Shown here: positions 53,565 through 62,512 of the stretch, piece by piece
Layout: the number at the start of each line of letters is the position of its first letter
How positions within the stretch are numbered: the first letter of the stretch is position 1
Assembly (NCBI GenBank): GCA_002364615.1
Contig: DEYP01000013.1
Coordinates: forward strand, 141,680-205,679
DNA: 64,000 bases
Direction: 5' to 3'
From: Arsukibacterium sp. UBA3155
GTDB taxonomy: Bacteria > Pseudomonadota > Gammaproteobacteria > Enterobacterales > Alteromonadaceae
Translations under genes and position numbers: made by a program
Notes under the pieces: model-generated
Database searches by the model: none
Told to the model about the DNA's origin: nothing
The model's input: only the letters and a program-made list of their open reading frames with translations

Positions 53565-54192
53565 ACCCATAGTGATGCTTGGCGCCGGTGGCCATGCCAA
53601 GGTGCTGCTCTCGTTGCTGCAACAGCAAGGCATTACTGTGGCAGCCGTCTGCGCACCGCAGCGCCCGGCATCGGCCAGATTTGATAGCATACCTTTTTTG
53701 ACATCTGATGATGATGTGCTTCGCTTTAAACCGCAGGATGTGATGCTGGTTAATGGTATTGGCGCCCTTCCCGGCCAGACCGTGCGCCGCAGGTTGTTTG
53801 AACATTTTTCAGCGCTGGGGTATTCGTTTTTCAGTGTCATCGCCAGCAGTGCAGTAGTTGATAGTGGCGCCCAGATTGGGCAAGGTGTGCAGGTATTGCC
53901 AGGCGCTATCATCAACACCGATGCGATTCTTCATGCCAATGTGTTAATCAACAGTGGCGCTATTATCGAGCATGACTGTGTATTGCACCCTCATACCGTC
54001 GTCAGTCCTGGAGCAGTATTGTGCGGTGGCGTAACCTGTGGCGACAATAGTTATATTGGTGCCGGCGCAACGGTGATCCAAAGCCAGATAATTGGCGCAA
54101 ATGCGCTGGTAGGCGCGGGTAGCACCGTGGTATGTAACTTGCTAGATAATCAGAAAATCTATTCTGCCCGGCCCTTTATTAAAGCTGAGTGA
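53554..54192 (+). CDS. legH: Sugar N-acetyltransferase LegH (NeuD/PglD family)
   Basis: LegH acetylates the C4 amino group in the legionaminic pathway. The 212-residue protein begins with a small Rossmann-like domain (KPIVMLGAGGHAKVLLSLLQ). Left-handed beta-helix hexapeptide repeats follow (about 95-200: SAVVDSGAQIGQGVQVLPGA, then HDCVLHPHTVVSPGAVLCGG). The start is a TTG at 53554 with GAGGGAG about 6 bases upstream; it keeps the first beta strand. A reading from 53458 would add 32 residues encoded inside legI, and an ATG at 53575 would cut the fold. It lies 7 bp before ptmE. Confidence 0.88.
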   Translation: MQNKPIVMLGAGGHAKVLLSLLQQQGITVAAVCAPQRPASARFDSIPFLTSDDDVLRFKPQDVMLVNGIGALPGQTVRRRLFEHFSALGYSFFSVIASSAVVDSGAQIGQGVQVLPGAIINTDAILHANVLINSGAIIEHDCVLHPHTVVSPGAVLCGGVTCGDNSYIGAGATVIQSQIIGANALVGAGSTVVCNLLDNQKIYSARPFIKAE

Positions 54193-54199
54193 GGCTGTT

Positions 54200-55255
54200 A
54201 TGACGACCAGTTGGAAAAATACCGCGATAACCCCCGACAGCAGCATTCGTGATGCCCTGCTATTACTTGACAAAGAAGCGTTGCGAATCGCACTGGTGGT
54301 AGACGCCAGCGACACCTTGCAAGGCGTACTGACCGATGGTGATATTCGCCGCGGACTGCTGCGCAACTGCACGTTGCAAAGCCCGGTTACCGAAGTCATG
54401 AATACCAAGCCGCTAACAGCCGAGGCCGGCACGCCCAGACGCGATCTGGTCAAACTAATGACGCGCAAAAAGCTGCTATCTATCCCATTGGTGAAAGACG
54501 GTAAAGTGGTTGGCCTGGAAACCCTGCAAAGTGCAGAAGATTCTGTGCTGTACGACAACCCGGTATTTCTGATGGCGGGTGGGTTTGGTAGCCGGCTAAA
54601 ACCGCTAACGGATGCCTGCCCCAAACCGATGCTCAAAGTCGGTGAAAAACCGATATTAGAAATCGTACTGAACAGCTTTATCCGCGCCGGTTTTCATAAT
54701 TTTTATATTTCGCTGCATTATATGCCCGAGCAAATTCAGGCTTATTTTGGCGATGGCTCCCGTTGGAACGTTAGTATCAACTATATATACGAGCAGGAAC
54801 CACTGGGTACCGGTGGCGCCCTGGGCTTATTGCCTGATAACTTACCGGAGCTGCCATTAATTCTGATGAACGGTGATTTACTTACCACCATAGACTTTGA
54901 GCAACTGCTGCAATTTCACAATAAACAGCAGGCTGATGCCACCATGTGCGTGCGTGATTATGAATACCAGATCCCGTTTGGGGTGATTAATGGCGATGGC
55001 AACAAAGTCACCGGGATGATCGAAAAACCGATCCAACGCTTATTTGTTAATGCCGGGATCTATGTGGTATCACCTCAGGTGCGCCGGCAGGTTAAAGCCA
55101 ATCAACGGATCGATATGCCAACCTTACTGGAGCAAAATATTGAGCAAAATAATGCCGTATTAATGTTCCCGATCCACGAGTACTGGTTAGATATCGGCCG
55201 GATTGACGATTATCAGCGGGCGCAAATTGATGTGATAAATCTGGGGCTGTTTTAA
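54200..55255 (+). CDS. ptmE: CBS-domain sugar-phosphate nucleotidyltransferase PtmE
   Basis: PtmE is thought to make GDP-glucosamine/GDP-GlcNAc for legionaminic acid in Campylobacter (family knowledge). The 351-residue protein has two CBS motifs (about 8-112, including GVLTDGDIRRGLL). A nucleotidyltransferase domain follows with LMAGGFGSRLKPLT (124-137), PKPML, PLGTGGALGLLPD and LILMNGDLLT. The end HEYWLDIGRIDDYQRAQ is typical of the group. It runs into ptmF with a one-base overlap (TAATG). Nucleotide choice (GDP or UDP) is inferred, not visible. Confidence 0.88.
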   Translation: MTTSWKNTAITPDSSIRDALLLLDKEALRIALVVDASDTLQGVLTDGDIRRGLLRNCTLQSPVTEVMNTKPLTAEAGTPRRDLVKLMTRKKLLSIPLVKDGKVVGLETLQSAEDSVLYDNPVFLMAGGFGSRLKPLTDACPKPMLKVGEKPILEIVLNSFIRAGFHNFYISLHYMPEQIQAYFGDGSRWNVSINYIYEQEPLGTGGALGLLPDNLPELPLILMNGDLLTTIDFEQLLQFHNKQQADATMCVRDYEYQIPFGVINGDGNKVTGMIEKPIQRLFVNAGIYVVSPQVRRQVKANQRIDMPTLLEQNIEQNNAVLMFPIHEYWLDIGRIDDYQRAQIDVINLGLF

Positions 55256-56229
55256 TGCCACAGTTTGGCGTTATTGGCCTGGGTAGCATCGGCAAACGGC
55301 ATTTGACTAATTTACGCACCCTCTTTCCCGACGCTCAGTTACTGGCAGTCAGTGCCAGTGGCCGCGAAGCACCCAACGTGACCGCGAACGCAAAAATGGT
55401 TTCATTAGCAAAGCTGCTGACCTTGCAACCCGATTTTGTTGTGGTAGCTTCACCAGCCAGCTTGCACTTGCAGCACACCGAGGCGTTGCTGGCAGAAGGC
55501 ATTCCGGCGCTGGTAGAAAAGCCGCTGTGCGCCAGTTCATTGCAAGCAGAGCAGTTTATGCAGCTGGTACAACGCTATCCCGCTAGCATTATTGATATTG
55601 GCTACTGTTTACGTTATTTACCGGCGGCGCAGATGGTAAAAACGCTGATAAGCTCGCAGCGTTTGGGTCGGATCTACAGTGTTATTGCTCAGGTTGGTCA
55701 GTACTTACCGCACTGGCGGCCGGATAGCGACTATCGGGTATCGGTGTCGGCGCAAGCCGCGCTCGGTGGTGGAGCATTGCTGGAGCTAAGCCATGAGCTG
55801 GACTACCTGCAATGGTTACTGGGCCCCTTACAGCTTCGATATGCCCGCAATCGACACAGTGGTTTACTAACGTTGGATGTGGAAGACATCAGCGAGTTAG
55901 TTCTGGAAAACGAGAACCACACCAGTTGCTTTGTTCACCTTGATTTTATTCAGCAAACCCCTTTCAGGCAATGCAGCTTTATTGCCGGCAACGGCAGACT
56001 TGACTGGGATCTAATTGCCAATACCATCACCTTGCAGGAGCACAACCAGCGACATCTGCTTTATGATGATGCCGGTTATGATAAAAACAACATGTACCTG
56101 ACCATGCTAAATGCGTTCTGGCAAAAAGTGCAACAACGCGACAGCGATACCACAAACTTTACCGCCGCCGCAGCGACTGTCCAGCTGATTGCCAAAGCAA
56201 AACTGCAGGGGGCACTGGAGAATTTATGA
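55255..56229 (+). CDS. ptmF: Gfo/Idh/MocA-family oxidoreductase, PtmF-like
   Basis: An NAD(P)-dependent oxidoreductase of unproven reaction. The 324-residue protein has the Rossmann start GVIGLGSIGKRHLTNL (5-20), VVVASPASLHLQH and the family motif VEKPLCAS (87-94), followed by the C-terminal beta-sheet domain. Position between ptmE and legF, and before ptmA, is exactly the order of ptmE-ptmF-ptmB-ptmA in Campylobacter jejuni as I recall it. There PtmF and PtmA were proposed to supply glucosamine precursor. The symbol is given by position as much as by similarity. Confidence 0.72.
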   Translation: MPQFGVIGLGSIGKRHLTNLRTLFPDAQLLAVSASGREAPNVTANAKMVSLAKLLTLQPDFVVVASPASLHLQHTEALLAEGIPALVEKPLCASSLQAEQFMQLVQRYPASIIDIGYCLRYLPAAQMVKTLISSQRLGRIYSVIAQVGQYLPHWRPDSDYRVSVSAQAALGGGALLELSHELDYLQWLLGPLQLRYARNRHSGLLTLDVEDISELVLENENHTSCFVHLDFIQQTPFRQCSFIAGNGRLDWDLIANTITLQEHNQRHLLYDDAGYDKNNMYLTMLNAFWQKVQQRDSDTTNFTAAAATVQLIAKAKLQGALENL

Positions 56230-56924
56230 GTTGTATTGCCTTTATCTTTGCCAGAGGGGGATCCAAAGGGTTACCAGGCAAAAACATTAAGCCGCTGGCT
56301 GGGAAACCTTTACTGCAATATTCCATTGAAGTGGCCAGGCAGGTTAAGGAGATCAGTCACGTTTTTGTTTCCACCGACTGCGAAAATATTGGCCGCTGCG
56401 CCAGAGAAGCTGGCGCTGAGGTGATAGTCCGTCCACCAGAACTGGCTACCGATACCGCACCGGAGTGGGCGGCATGGCAGCATGCCATCCGGCACGTGCG
56501 GCAACATTTAGGTGACTTTAACACCTTTGTCAGCTTACCTGCCACCAGCCCGCTAAGGAACGCTGCTGATGTCAGTAATGCGATACATCAACTTAAACAG
56601 AGCGAAGCCGACTTATGCCTGGCGGTGACTGCCGCTAATCGAAACCCCTTTTTCAATATGGTGGTACGCGATGCGATGGGAAAGGTGCAATTGGTAAGTA
56701 GTCTGCCAAGCGGTGTCCATCGTCGTCAGGATGCCCCTGCCGTATTTGATATCACTACCGTTGTGTATGCCGCCCGTCCAGACTTTATCCTGCAGCAAGA
56801 AAAACTGTTTGATGGCATGATCACCAGTATTGTGGTACCCAAAGAGCGTGCGGTAGACATAGATGATATTTACGACTTTATGCTGGCTGAAGCGATTTTG
56901 AAGGGGGACAAGCATGCTGGATAA
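56226..56924 (+). CDS. legF: CMP-legionaminate synthetase LegF/PtmB
   Basis: LegF activates the nonulosonic acid with CTP so that glycosyltransferases can use it. The 232-residue protein is a standard acylneuraminate cytidylyltransferase: IFARGGSKGLPGKNIKPLAG (7-26), then VFVSTDCENIGRCAREAGAE, then SLPATSPLR. It overlaps ptmF by four bases and ptmA by 11. Substrate is inferred from the operon. Confidence 0.92.
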   Translation: MSCIAFIFARGGSKGLPGKNIKPLAGKPLLQYSIEVARQVKEISHVFVSTDCENIGRCAREAGAEVIVRPPELATDTAPEWAAWQHAIRHVRQHLGDFNTFVSLPATSPLRNAADVSNAIHQLKQSEADLCLAVTAANRNPFFNMVVRDAMGKVQLVSSLPSGVHRRQDAPAVFDITTVVYAARPDFILQQEKLFDGMITSIVVPKERAVDIDDIYDFMLAEAILKGDKHAG

Positions 56925-57678
56925 CAAAACTATTCTGATTGCCGGTGCCGGTGGCTTAATTGGCCGTACTGTGGTTAAAGCCTGTTTGGCGCAAAATGCG
57001 ATGGTTATTGCCAGTGATCTTGACCAGAACAAGCTGGAACACCTGCTGTTACAAGATGGCATTGATATCCATAATGACAAATTGCAGCTGGCCACTCTCG
57101 ATCTGCAGCAGGCTGATAGTATCAGCGAAATATTGAGCCAATATCAACCCGATGGCGCGGTTAACTGCAGCTATCCGCGCAACAAAGATTACGGTAAACA
57201 CTTTTTTGAGGTCAGCCTGCAAAGTTTTAACGACAACTTATCGCTTAACCTTGGCAGCGCTTTTTTGTTTATGCAGCAATGTGCGGCATACTTCAAACAA
57301 CAGCCACGCGAATTTTCGCTGGTTAACCTGTCATCTGTATATGGTGTGGTCGCACCACGCTTTGATATTTATAACAATACAGCAATGACCATGCCGGTAG
57401 AGTATGCCGCCATTAAATCGGCATTAATTCATCTGAGTAAATACGCGGCATCTTATATTGCTGACAGTCGTTTTCGCGTTAACCTGGTTAGCCCGGGGGG
57501 CATTAGCGATAACCAGCCAGAACCTTTTCTGCAGGCTTACCGAACTAAAACACTGGGCAAAGGCATGTTGGACGCTGCCGATATCACAGGCGCCATTATG
57601 TTTCTGCTGTCAGACCATGCCCGTTTTACCAACGGGCAAAATATTGTCGTCGATGATGGCTTTACGCTTTGTGGCTAA
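56914..57678 (+). CDS. ptmA: Short-chain dehydrogenase PtmA
   Basis: An NAD(P)-dependent SDR assigned to flagellin modification. The 254-residue protein has the cofactor motif GAGGLIG (11-17), NLSSVYGVVAP and the catalytic pair Tyr164/Lys168 in VEYAAIKSALIHL. The classical SDR C-terminus is SPGGISDNQPEPF, then FTNGQNIVVDDGF. GAAGGGGG precedes the ATG. It ends the operon, facing maf. The substrate is not known from sequence; with PtmF it may act on the glucosamine precursor. Confidence 0.85.
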   Translation: MLDNKTILIAGAGGLIGRTVVKACLAQNAMVIASDLDQNKLEHLLLQDGIDIHNDKLQLATLDLQQADSISEILSQYQPDGAVNCSYPRNKDYGKHFFEVSLQSFNDNLSLNLGSAFLFMQQCAAYFKQQPREFSLVNLSSVYGVVAPRFDIYNNTAMTMPVEYAAIKSALIHLSKYAASYIADSRFRVNLVSPGGISDNQPEPFLQAYRTKTLGKGMLDAADITGAIMFLLSDHARFTNGQNIVVDDGFTLCG

Positions 57679-57679
57679 A

Positions 57680-57699
57680 GCCACACGGCGTTGTGTGGC
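57680..57699. terminator. Possible terminator between ptmA and maf
   Basis: A hairpin GCCACAC/GTGTGGC with a 6-base loop begins just after the ptmA stop and lies 14 bp from the maf stop (convergent genes). On the minus strand it is followed by TTT only, and there is no T-run on the plus strand, so the call is weak. Confidence 0.4.
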
Positions 57700-57712
57700 A
57701 TAATAGTAGAAA

Positions 57713-59797
57713 TTATTTCGTTTTGTTTTTATTAGCAAACACGATATCCATACCCCAATCGCATTTTTTATTCCAGCTTTGCCGATAATCAACTTTCATA
57801 GCACTGACATAGCGCTTCCAAAGCTCCAGCAGTGCTGCAAAACACTCCAATGATACGTTTTCATCATCGAACTGATACAACAAGGTCAGCATGGGGCAAT
57901 GATAATAGAGTAACGAGCCTTTAATCATGTGGAATAAATGAGCGTAACGGGTGTTTCTGAATGCATAAACATATCGAGCCTGGCGCCGCAATATATCAGA
58001 CGCTTCCTTTCTGCTACTAAAACTCTCACTGGCAATATCGTTAAGGTGGTCACATATATCATCAAATAAATCAAATGCCAGTCTTTGGTCGTCGACGCTA
58101 AATTCAAATTTTTTGAAAAACTTTTGCTTAGCCTGTTCGACAACATCCTCTTTTACCTGCTGGCTTTTACTAATAAAAACATCCTGCTCTGTTATGGGCA
58201 AGGCACCTTCTATAAAAGCCCCTTCCCCAACATTGTAAACCGTGATCTTTTTATCCGTTTTTAACAGTCTCTCCATATGTTCATGAGCAAGTTTCAACAA
58301 GTTTGTTGCCATGACATCCTGGGTAAGATTACCTTTAAGCGGGTGCTTGGCGCCCTTATCAACAACTTTTTTATAGTTTTCATTGCTGGCGTAAATACTA
58401 TTGGCAGAGTGCGTTTTTCCGTCCAGATAACCATTGTCTACGCCAAACAGATACACTTCACGAAAGCCGATGTTAAATGCAAAAGATAATGCGGTATTTG
58501 CCACTAATGGACCCGGGTGGGCCATTGAAGGCAACAACTGTTTATAATCTTCCAGCACGATAAGCTGAGTAAATACTGTGGCCGCTTCCGGACCTTTTAA
58601 TCCTAAGCCCGACCATTTATAAAGGTCAATGACATCAGGATAGATCACATCCACTGCAAGCAGGTTTAAATCAGCATAGTGAGATTTGTCAAAACTATCT
58701 AACAGCGCATCGTAGGTTGTTTTGGGGCGTTCAACCAACACATGAAAATCAGCTTTAATACCCAGTTTTGCTAAAGAGCCCAACGCTGTACCACACGCGA
58801 AGATAATCACATTGTCCTGAATGTCTTTTAATGCTTCCGATGCCGCATCCAGCGATGGGCCATTGCCAACAATAACCACTGGCATCTCAATATACTTTCT
58901 GGGTTTAACGGGCACCAAAAAGTTCGTGTCGCTTTGATAATTTTTCAGACAATGCGCCAACCCGGTAATCGCATCATTGTAAAAACCAAACCCTGCCTGA
59001 AGCTCATAGTAGCGATTAAAAAAAGCAGCTATCTGCTGGTTTACTTCAACAGACGGGTAGTGTTGATAACAGAATGAGCGAATTATCGAATATGCCCCGA
59101 CATCGGCAGCCACCATATAGAGCGCGGTAAAGAATTCCTCAACACTTAGCCCGATTTGAAAAAATAAGGTACCACCCTCGGCGTCAACAGCTTGAATGAC
59201 TTCAGACCAGTCGGTGCAGAACAAGCTGGCATAAAACACTTCCAGATCGGGTTCATTGATATAAATATAGTCAAAGCTATGCTTGCTCAGCAGTTCGGTA
59301 ACGATATAGCCCAGCCCTACCCCAAACAACATTGCTGTTGGAAAATGCTTGGGCAGTTCAGAAAGCTTATCTGCTTTTTTTTCTTCAAACCGCTGAATGG
59401 TTTTACCGAGTTCGGCCATATAGCGGCTATGAATACGATGATCGTTGTCTGCTACGCTAAAACCATACTGAGTCAGACTGTAATAACCTTTAGCCGTGTT
59501 TTTCTGCAGTTGCTGCCGGGTTTGCTCAATCGGATTATCTGAGTAAATTGGCACAGTAGAGTTAACGGGGATAAAGTTCCCATCACCGGTAGATGTCACT
59601 AAAATTTTAAAGCCCTTACGAGGCTGAAAGGCTTTAATAGTAGATGCAATGCTGGGATAGTACTTTTCAAAAGCAACGATGTTTTTATCGAATAATTGCA
59701 GTGATGTTTTGGCGAACTGTTGTTCTCTGGCATTTTGCTGCATTAATTCTGAAAGGGCAGTTTCAGCCTGTTGCAACAGTTGTTCTAACTCAGTCAT
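57713..59797 (-). CDS. maf: Motility accessory factor Maf, flagellin nonulosonate glycosyltransferase
   Basis: Maf proteins transfer pseudaminic or legionaminic acid from CMP-sugar to flagellin in the cytoplasm. The 694-residue protein has an N-terminal helical/Rossmann part with LFGVGLGY (157-164). The central MAF_flag10 (DUF115) domain begins PVVIVGNGPSLDAASEAL, with GNGPSLD at 311-317, and contains GFREVYLFGVDNGYLDGKTH. The C-terminal helical domain (about 540-690) is presumed to bind flagellin. It follows fliT by 3 bp and faces the leg operon, so sugar supply and transfer genes meet here. Confidence 0.92.
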   Translation of the reverse strand: MTELEQLLQQAETALSELMQQNAREQQFAKTSLQLFDKNIVAFEKYYPSIASTIKAFQPRKGFKILVTSTGDGNFIPVNSTVPIYSDNPIEQTRQQLQKNTAKGYYSLTQYGFSVADNDHRIHSRYMAELGKTIQRFEEKKADKLSELPKHFPTAMLFGVGLGYIVTELLSKHSFDYIYINEPDLEVFYASLFCTDWSEVIQAVDAEGGTLFFQIGLSVEEFFTALYMVAADVGAYSIIRSFCYQHYPSVEVNQQIAAFFNRYYELQAGFGFYNDAITGLAHCLKNYQSDTNFLVPVKPRKYIEMPVVIVGNGPSLDAASEALKDIQDNVIIFACGTALGSLAKLGIKADFHVLVERPKTTYDALLDSFDKSHYADLNLLAVDVIYPDVIDLYKWSGLGLKGPEAATVFTQLIVLEDYKQLLPSMAHPGPLVANTALSFAFNIGFREVYLFGVDNGYLDGKTHSANSIYASNENYKKVVDKGAKHPLKGNLTQDVMATNLLKLAHEHMERLLKTDKKITVYNVGEGAFIEGALPITEQDVFISKSQQVKEDVVEQAKQKFFKKFEFSVDDQRLAFDLFDDICDHLNDIASESFSSRKEASDILRRQARYVYAFRNTRYAHLFHMIKGSLLYYHCPMLTLLYQFDDENVSLECFAALLELWKRYVSAMKVDYRQSWNKKCDWGMDIVFANKNKTK

Positions 59798-59800
59798 AAA

Positions 59801-60103
59801 TTAATCTATCTGGTAGGTTTTACTGATCTTATTCCCTGACTTTAACGCAGCAATCTGACTGATGCTATCCTTTATTTCCAGTTGCTGTTTGTTGAGCGTT
59901 GCTAACATATCCAGAAAATTTTCTGCCAGTTGCTGTAAGCGCTTCTGCTCTGCCTGATCCTGGCCGGTAACCGTAGAAAAAAGCTGTTGCAATTGTTGCT
60001 GGAACCTACTTACCGCTTCAGCAGCTTCAAGATACTGCTCCTGAACAACAAGCTGCTGTAGATCTGTAAATTGCTGTTCAGCGCTTTGGATATCAGCCGA
60101 CAT
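59801..60103 (-). CDS. fliT: FliT-like flagellar chaperone
   Basis: A 100-residue all-helical, Gln-rich protein (FTDLQQLVVQEQYLEAAEAV, then FLDMLATLNKQQLEIKDSIS). Sequence similarity to FliT is low, but position directly after fliS and before maf, size and helical nature fit the FliD chaperone FliT. The ATG at 60103 overlaps the fliS stop by 11 bases; a longer reading from 60163 would be inside fliS and was rejected. An unrelated small helical protein cannot be excluded. Confidence 0.7.
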   Translation of the reverse strand: MSADIQSAEQQFTDLQQLVVQEQYLEAAEAVSRFQQQLQQLFSTVTGQDQAEQKRLQQLAENFLDMLATLNKQQLEIKDSISQIAALKSGNKISKTYQID

Positions 60104-60527
60104 TAGCGTGTGCGACCGCACGTTGAGATTCAGCCTGTTGCTGCGCACTGAACGGAATTTCATCCCAGGCTGATTTTATCTGACGAAATAAATCTGCTAC
60201 TTCATCAATAGCAGTAGTGCTGTCTTTCTCAACGCTGGCATCCACCAGTCGGTCCATCATATAGCTATACAAAGCGTATAAATTCTGACCCAATTCCGGT
60301 GCTTGCGATTCGTCCAGACACGAACGTAACGACTCCAGAATTGCAGAAGCCTTTGATAACATCTTCGCTTTAGTTTCCAGGTCTTTACGTTGTAATGCGC
60401 CTTTTGCTAACGCCAGATTATCCAGCACGCCCGCCATCAGCATTTGAATAACTTTATATGGAGATGCCTCAGCCAACTGGGTTTTAGTGGCTTCTTTCTG
60501 ATAAAACTTTAATTTTGCATTGCTCAT
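60093..60527 (-). CDS. fliS: Flagellin export chaperone FliS
   Basis: FliS binds flagellin C-termini and stops them polymerising before export. The 144-residue protein has the FliS core EASPYKVIQMLMAGVLDNLA, then LYALYSYMMDRLVDASVEKD, and the C-terminal stretch IKSAWDEIPF. AGGAG lies about 8 bases upstream of the ATG. It lies between fliD and fliT as in most flagellar filament clusters. Confidence 0.95.
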   Translation of the reverse strand: MSNAKLKFYQKEATKTQLAEASPYKVIQMLMAGVLDNLALAKGALQRKDLETKAKMLSKASAILESLRSCLDESQAPELGQNLYALYSYMMDRLVDASVEKDSTTAIDEVADLFRQIKSAWDEIPFSAQQQAESQRAVAHANVG

Positions 60528-60545
60528 ATACGTAGCTCCTAAACG

Positions 60546-61949
60546 TTATTTTTTATTGCTGGTAAACCCGGGTAAATTGGCAAGTTGCTGCGTAATGTAA
60601 CTTCCAGAACTTTGCATCTGAGCAATCAGTACATCTAAACCCGCATATTTCGCACGCAAACCAGCTTCCAACTGAGTCATTCTGTAATCATGCGATAATT
60701 TGTCATCTTCAAGCTGGCGCATCGATTTGTTTAACGACTCTTCCCGAAATTTAAAACTACCTTTAGCTTCTAACTGGGTATTTAGCAAAGACTCAAACGT
60801 TTTAGCCAAGCCATTTTCGCCAGAAAATAATTTGCCTACATTGGCATAATCTGAGGTTAACGCTGCGTTGACACTACGCACCAAAGACGATTTTTCCAGT
60901 TTGCCATCTTTCTTTAAGCCTATACCTACATCAAACAAGGTTTCAAAACCGCCAGCACCGGACACCACAGTAGATAATGTATTAGTAAGCTGATTTTTCA
61001 AACCGCGCATACCAGAATCGCCATAAAGCGCAGCGCCAGCTTTTGTGTGATATTCGATTGTCCCAGCCGCGTTGTTAAACGCAGTAATAAATTCATCTAT
61101 CAGTTTTTCTACGCCGGTTTTATCAAAATCGACGGTTAGTTTTGCGGTCTCAGTACCTACACTAACTTTTTTTGCAGTAAACGTCAGATCCTGAATCGCA
61201 TCTTTAAAAATATTGGTCGCACTGTTTACCGCGATGCCATCAACTTCAACGATGGCATCACGCGCCATATCAGTTGCAGCAATGCTCAGGCCACCCGCAC
61301 CGCCACTAAAGGCCGTTGTTGAAATGTTGTCCAGCTCGGCGGTGTCGTTGGTAATGGTTAAATCGTTACCGGTACCACTCACGTTGGAACTGATTACCAA
61401 CTTGGCCTCGGGCGTTGCGCCGCCGGTATTAATAATATTGACTGATACACCGAAGTTTGTTGCGGATTCATTAATCGCCGCCCGCACTTCTTCGAGCGTT
61501 GCACCCGCGGCAACATCCACTTCAAAACTTTTGTCACCCGCCGCAATCGTTAACTTACCGCCGCTGGCACTAACCACATCAGATGGCGCAGTAAAGGCGG
61601 AGGTGGTGGTGGCCCGACTACCCTGGGCTAATTGATTAACTTTAATATTAAAATTACCGGGTGTCGCACTGCTGTTAGCCGCGACCGAAATAACGTCGCC
61701 TGATGCCGGCTGCACAATAGTATTGCTGCGCTTGGTAAAATTCTCCGGGTCAGCCAGCTTTTTGATAATATCCTGAAATGCAGATAAGGAAGATTTAACG
61801 GCGCCTAAGCCAGAAAGTTGCACACTATACCGGGTTTTGGTCGCTTCAAAACGCTGCATCTTCGGTAAATCTTCAGCATTTACTGTTGCCTGGATAATAC
61901 TTTCCAGATCTAAACCTGAACCAACTCCAGCTGAAGTAATCGTTGCCAT
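60546..61949 (-). CDS. fliD: Flagellar filament cap protein FliD
   Basis: FliD caps the filament and guides flagellin folding outside the cell. The 467-residue protein begins ATITSAGVGSGLDLESIIQA, the FliD signature. It has the middle domain strand GTEETAKLT-like region and ends with the helical LARYAGLD-type segment (AKYAGLDVLIAQMQSSGSYI) and QQLANLPGF. CAGGAG lies about 9 bases before the ATG. It sits between flaG and fliS. Confidence 0.95.
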   Translation of the reverse strand: MATITSAGVGSGLDLESIIQATVNAEDLPKMQRFEATKTRYSVQLSGLGAVKSSLSAFQDIIKKLADPENFTKRSNTIVQPASGDVISVAANSSATPGNFNIKVNQLAQGSRATTTSAFTAPSDVVSASGGKLTIAAGDKSFEVDVAAGATLEEVRAAINESATNFGVSVNIINTGGATPEAKLVISSNVSGTGNDLTITNDTAELDNISTTAFSGGAGGLSIAATDMARDAIVEVDGIAVNSATNIFKDAIQDLTFTAKKVSVGTETAKLTVDFDKTGVEKLIDEFITAFNNAAGTIEYHTKAGAALYGDSGMRGLKNQLTNTLSTVVSGAGGFETLFDVGIGLKKDGKLEKSSLVRSVNAALTSDYANVGKLFSGENGLAKTFESLLNTQLEAKGSFKFREESLNKSMRQLEDDKLSHDYRMTQLEAGLRAKYAGLDVLIAQMQSSGSYITQQLANLPGFTSNKK

Positions 61950-61973
61950 AATAGCGTGCTCCTGTGAATCGTA

Positions 61974-62444
61974 TCAGGCCTTGAAATTGATAAGTGCGCC
62001 GGCCTTATTTAAGTTATCGGCCATCTCAGAAAAAGCTTGAGCGACTTTAAGCAAATCCTGAGACGGTATTTCCCGGATCAGCTCGTTACTGTTCTTGTCT
62101 ATGACTTTAATGATAGGTGGATCACCCAGTTCATCAAACTCAAATACTAATTTGGTATTGGCAATAGGAATTAATTTGCTGATCTGCTCCAGTGTTTGCC
62201 GAATTTGAATAGTATCAAATTCTATCGCCCGCACCGGTTTCTCTGCTGGTTCTGTGCTCGTTTTCTCATTTTGTTGTATGGCATTAAGCCGAGCCGCATT
62301 TTCTTTCAGAGGTTGCTGAACTGCAGTTTCAGTTGAGTCTGCCTGAGCAACAGAGTCAGGCCGGACAGCTTTCGCCGTTATCTGCCTGTCTAAGCCAGGA
62401 TCGGTAAGCCGATTATCTTTGCTGAATAACGTTTCCACGGACAT
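61974..62444 (-). CDS. flaG: FlaG family protein
   Basis: FlaG proteins influence filament length or stability in polar flagellates. The 156-residue protein has a variable N-terminal part. The conserved FlaG domain follows (about 95-150): KLVFEFDELGDPPIIKVIDK, then NSNELIREIPSQDLLKVAQ. The ATG at 62444 has GGAGG about 6 bases upstream and is clearly the start; a reading from 62489 would begin within the hairpin after the flagellin gene. It lies between flagellin and fliD. Confidence 0.9.
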   Translation of the reverse strand: MSVETLFSKDNRLTDPGLDRQITAKAVRPDSVAQADSTETAVQQPLKENAARLNAIQQNEKTSTEPAEKPVRAIEFDTIQIRQTLEQISKLIPIANTKLVFEFDELGDPPIIKVIDKNSNELIREIPSQDLLKVAQAFSEMADNLNKAGALINFKA

Positions 62445-62465
62445 AAAAACCTCCGGCGTAAAGTC

Positions 62466-62490
62466 GTTGGCCAGTGTAACACTGGCCAAC
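62466..62490 (-). terminator. Hairpin between flagellin and flaG
   Basis: A perfect 12-bp inverted repeat (GTTGGCCAGTGT and its complement, one central base) lies 22 bp after the flagellin stop and 21 bp before the flaG start. There is no T-run after it, so it may stabilise the abundant flagellin mRNA or cause partial termination rather than full termination. Confidence 0.6.
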
Positions 62491-62512
62491 TAACTATAGC
62501 TTATCCTTTAGC

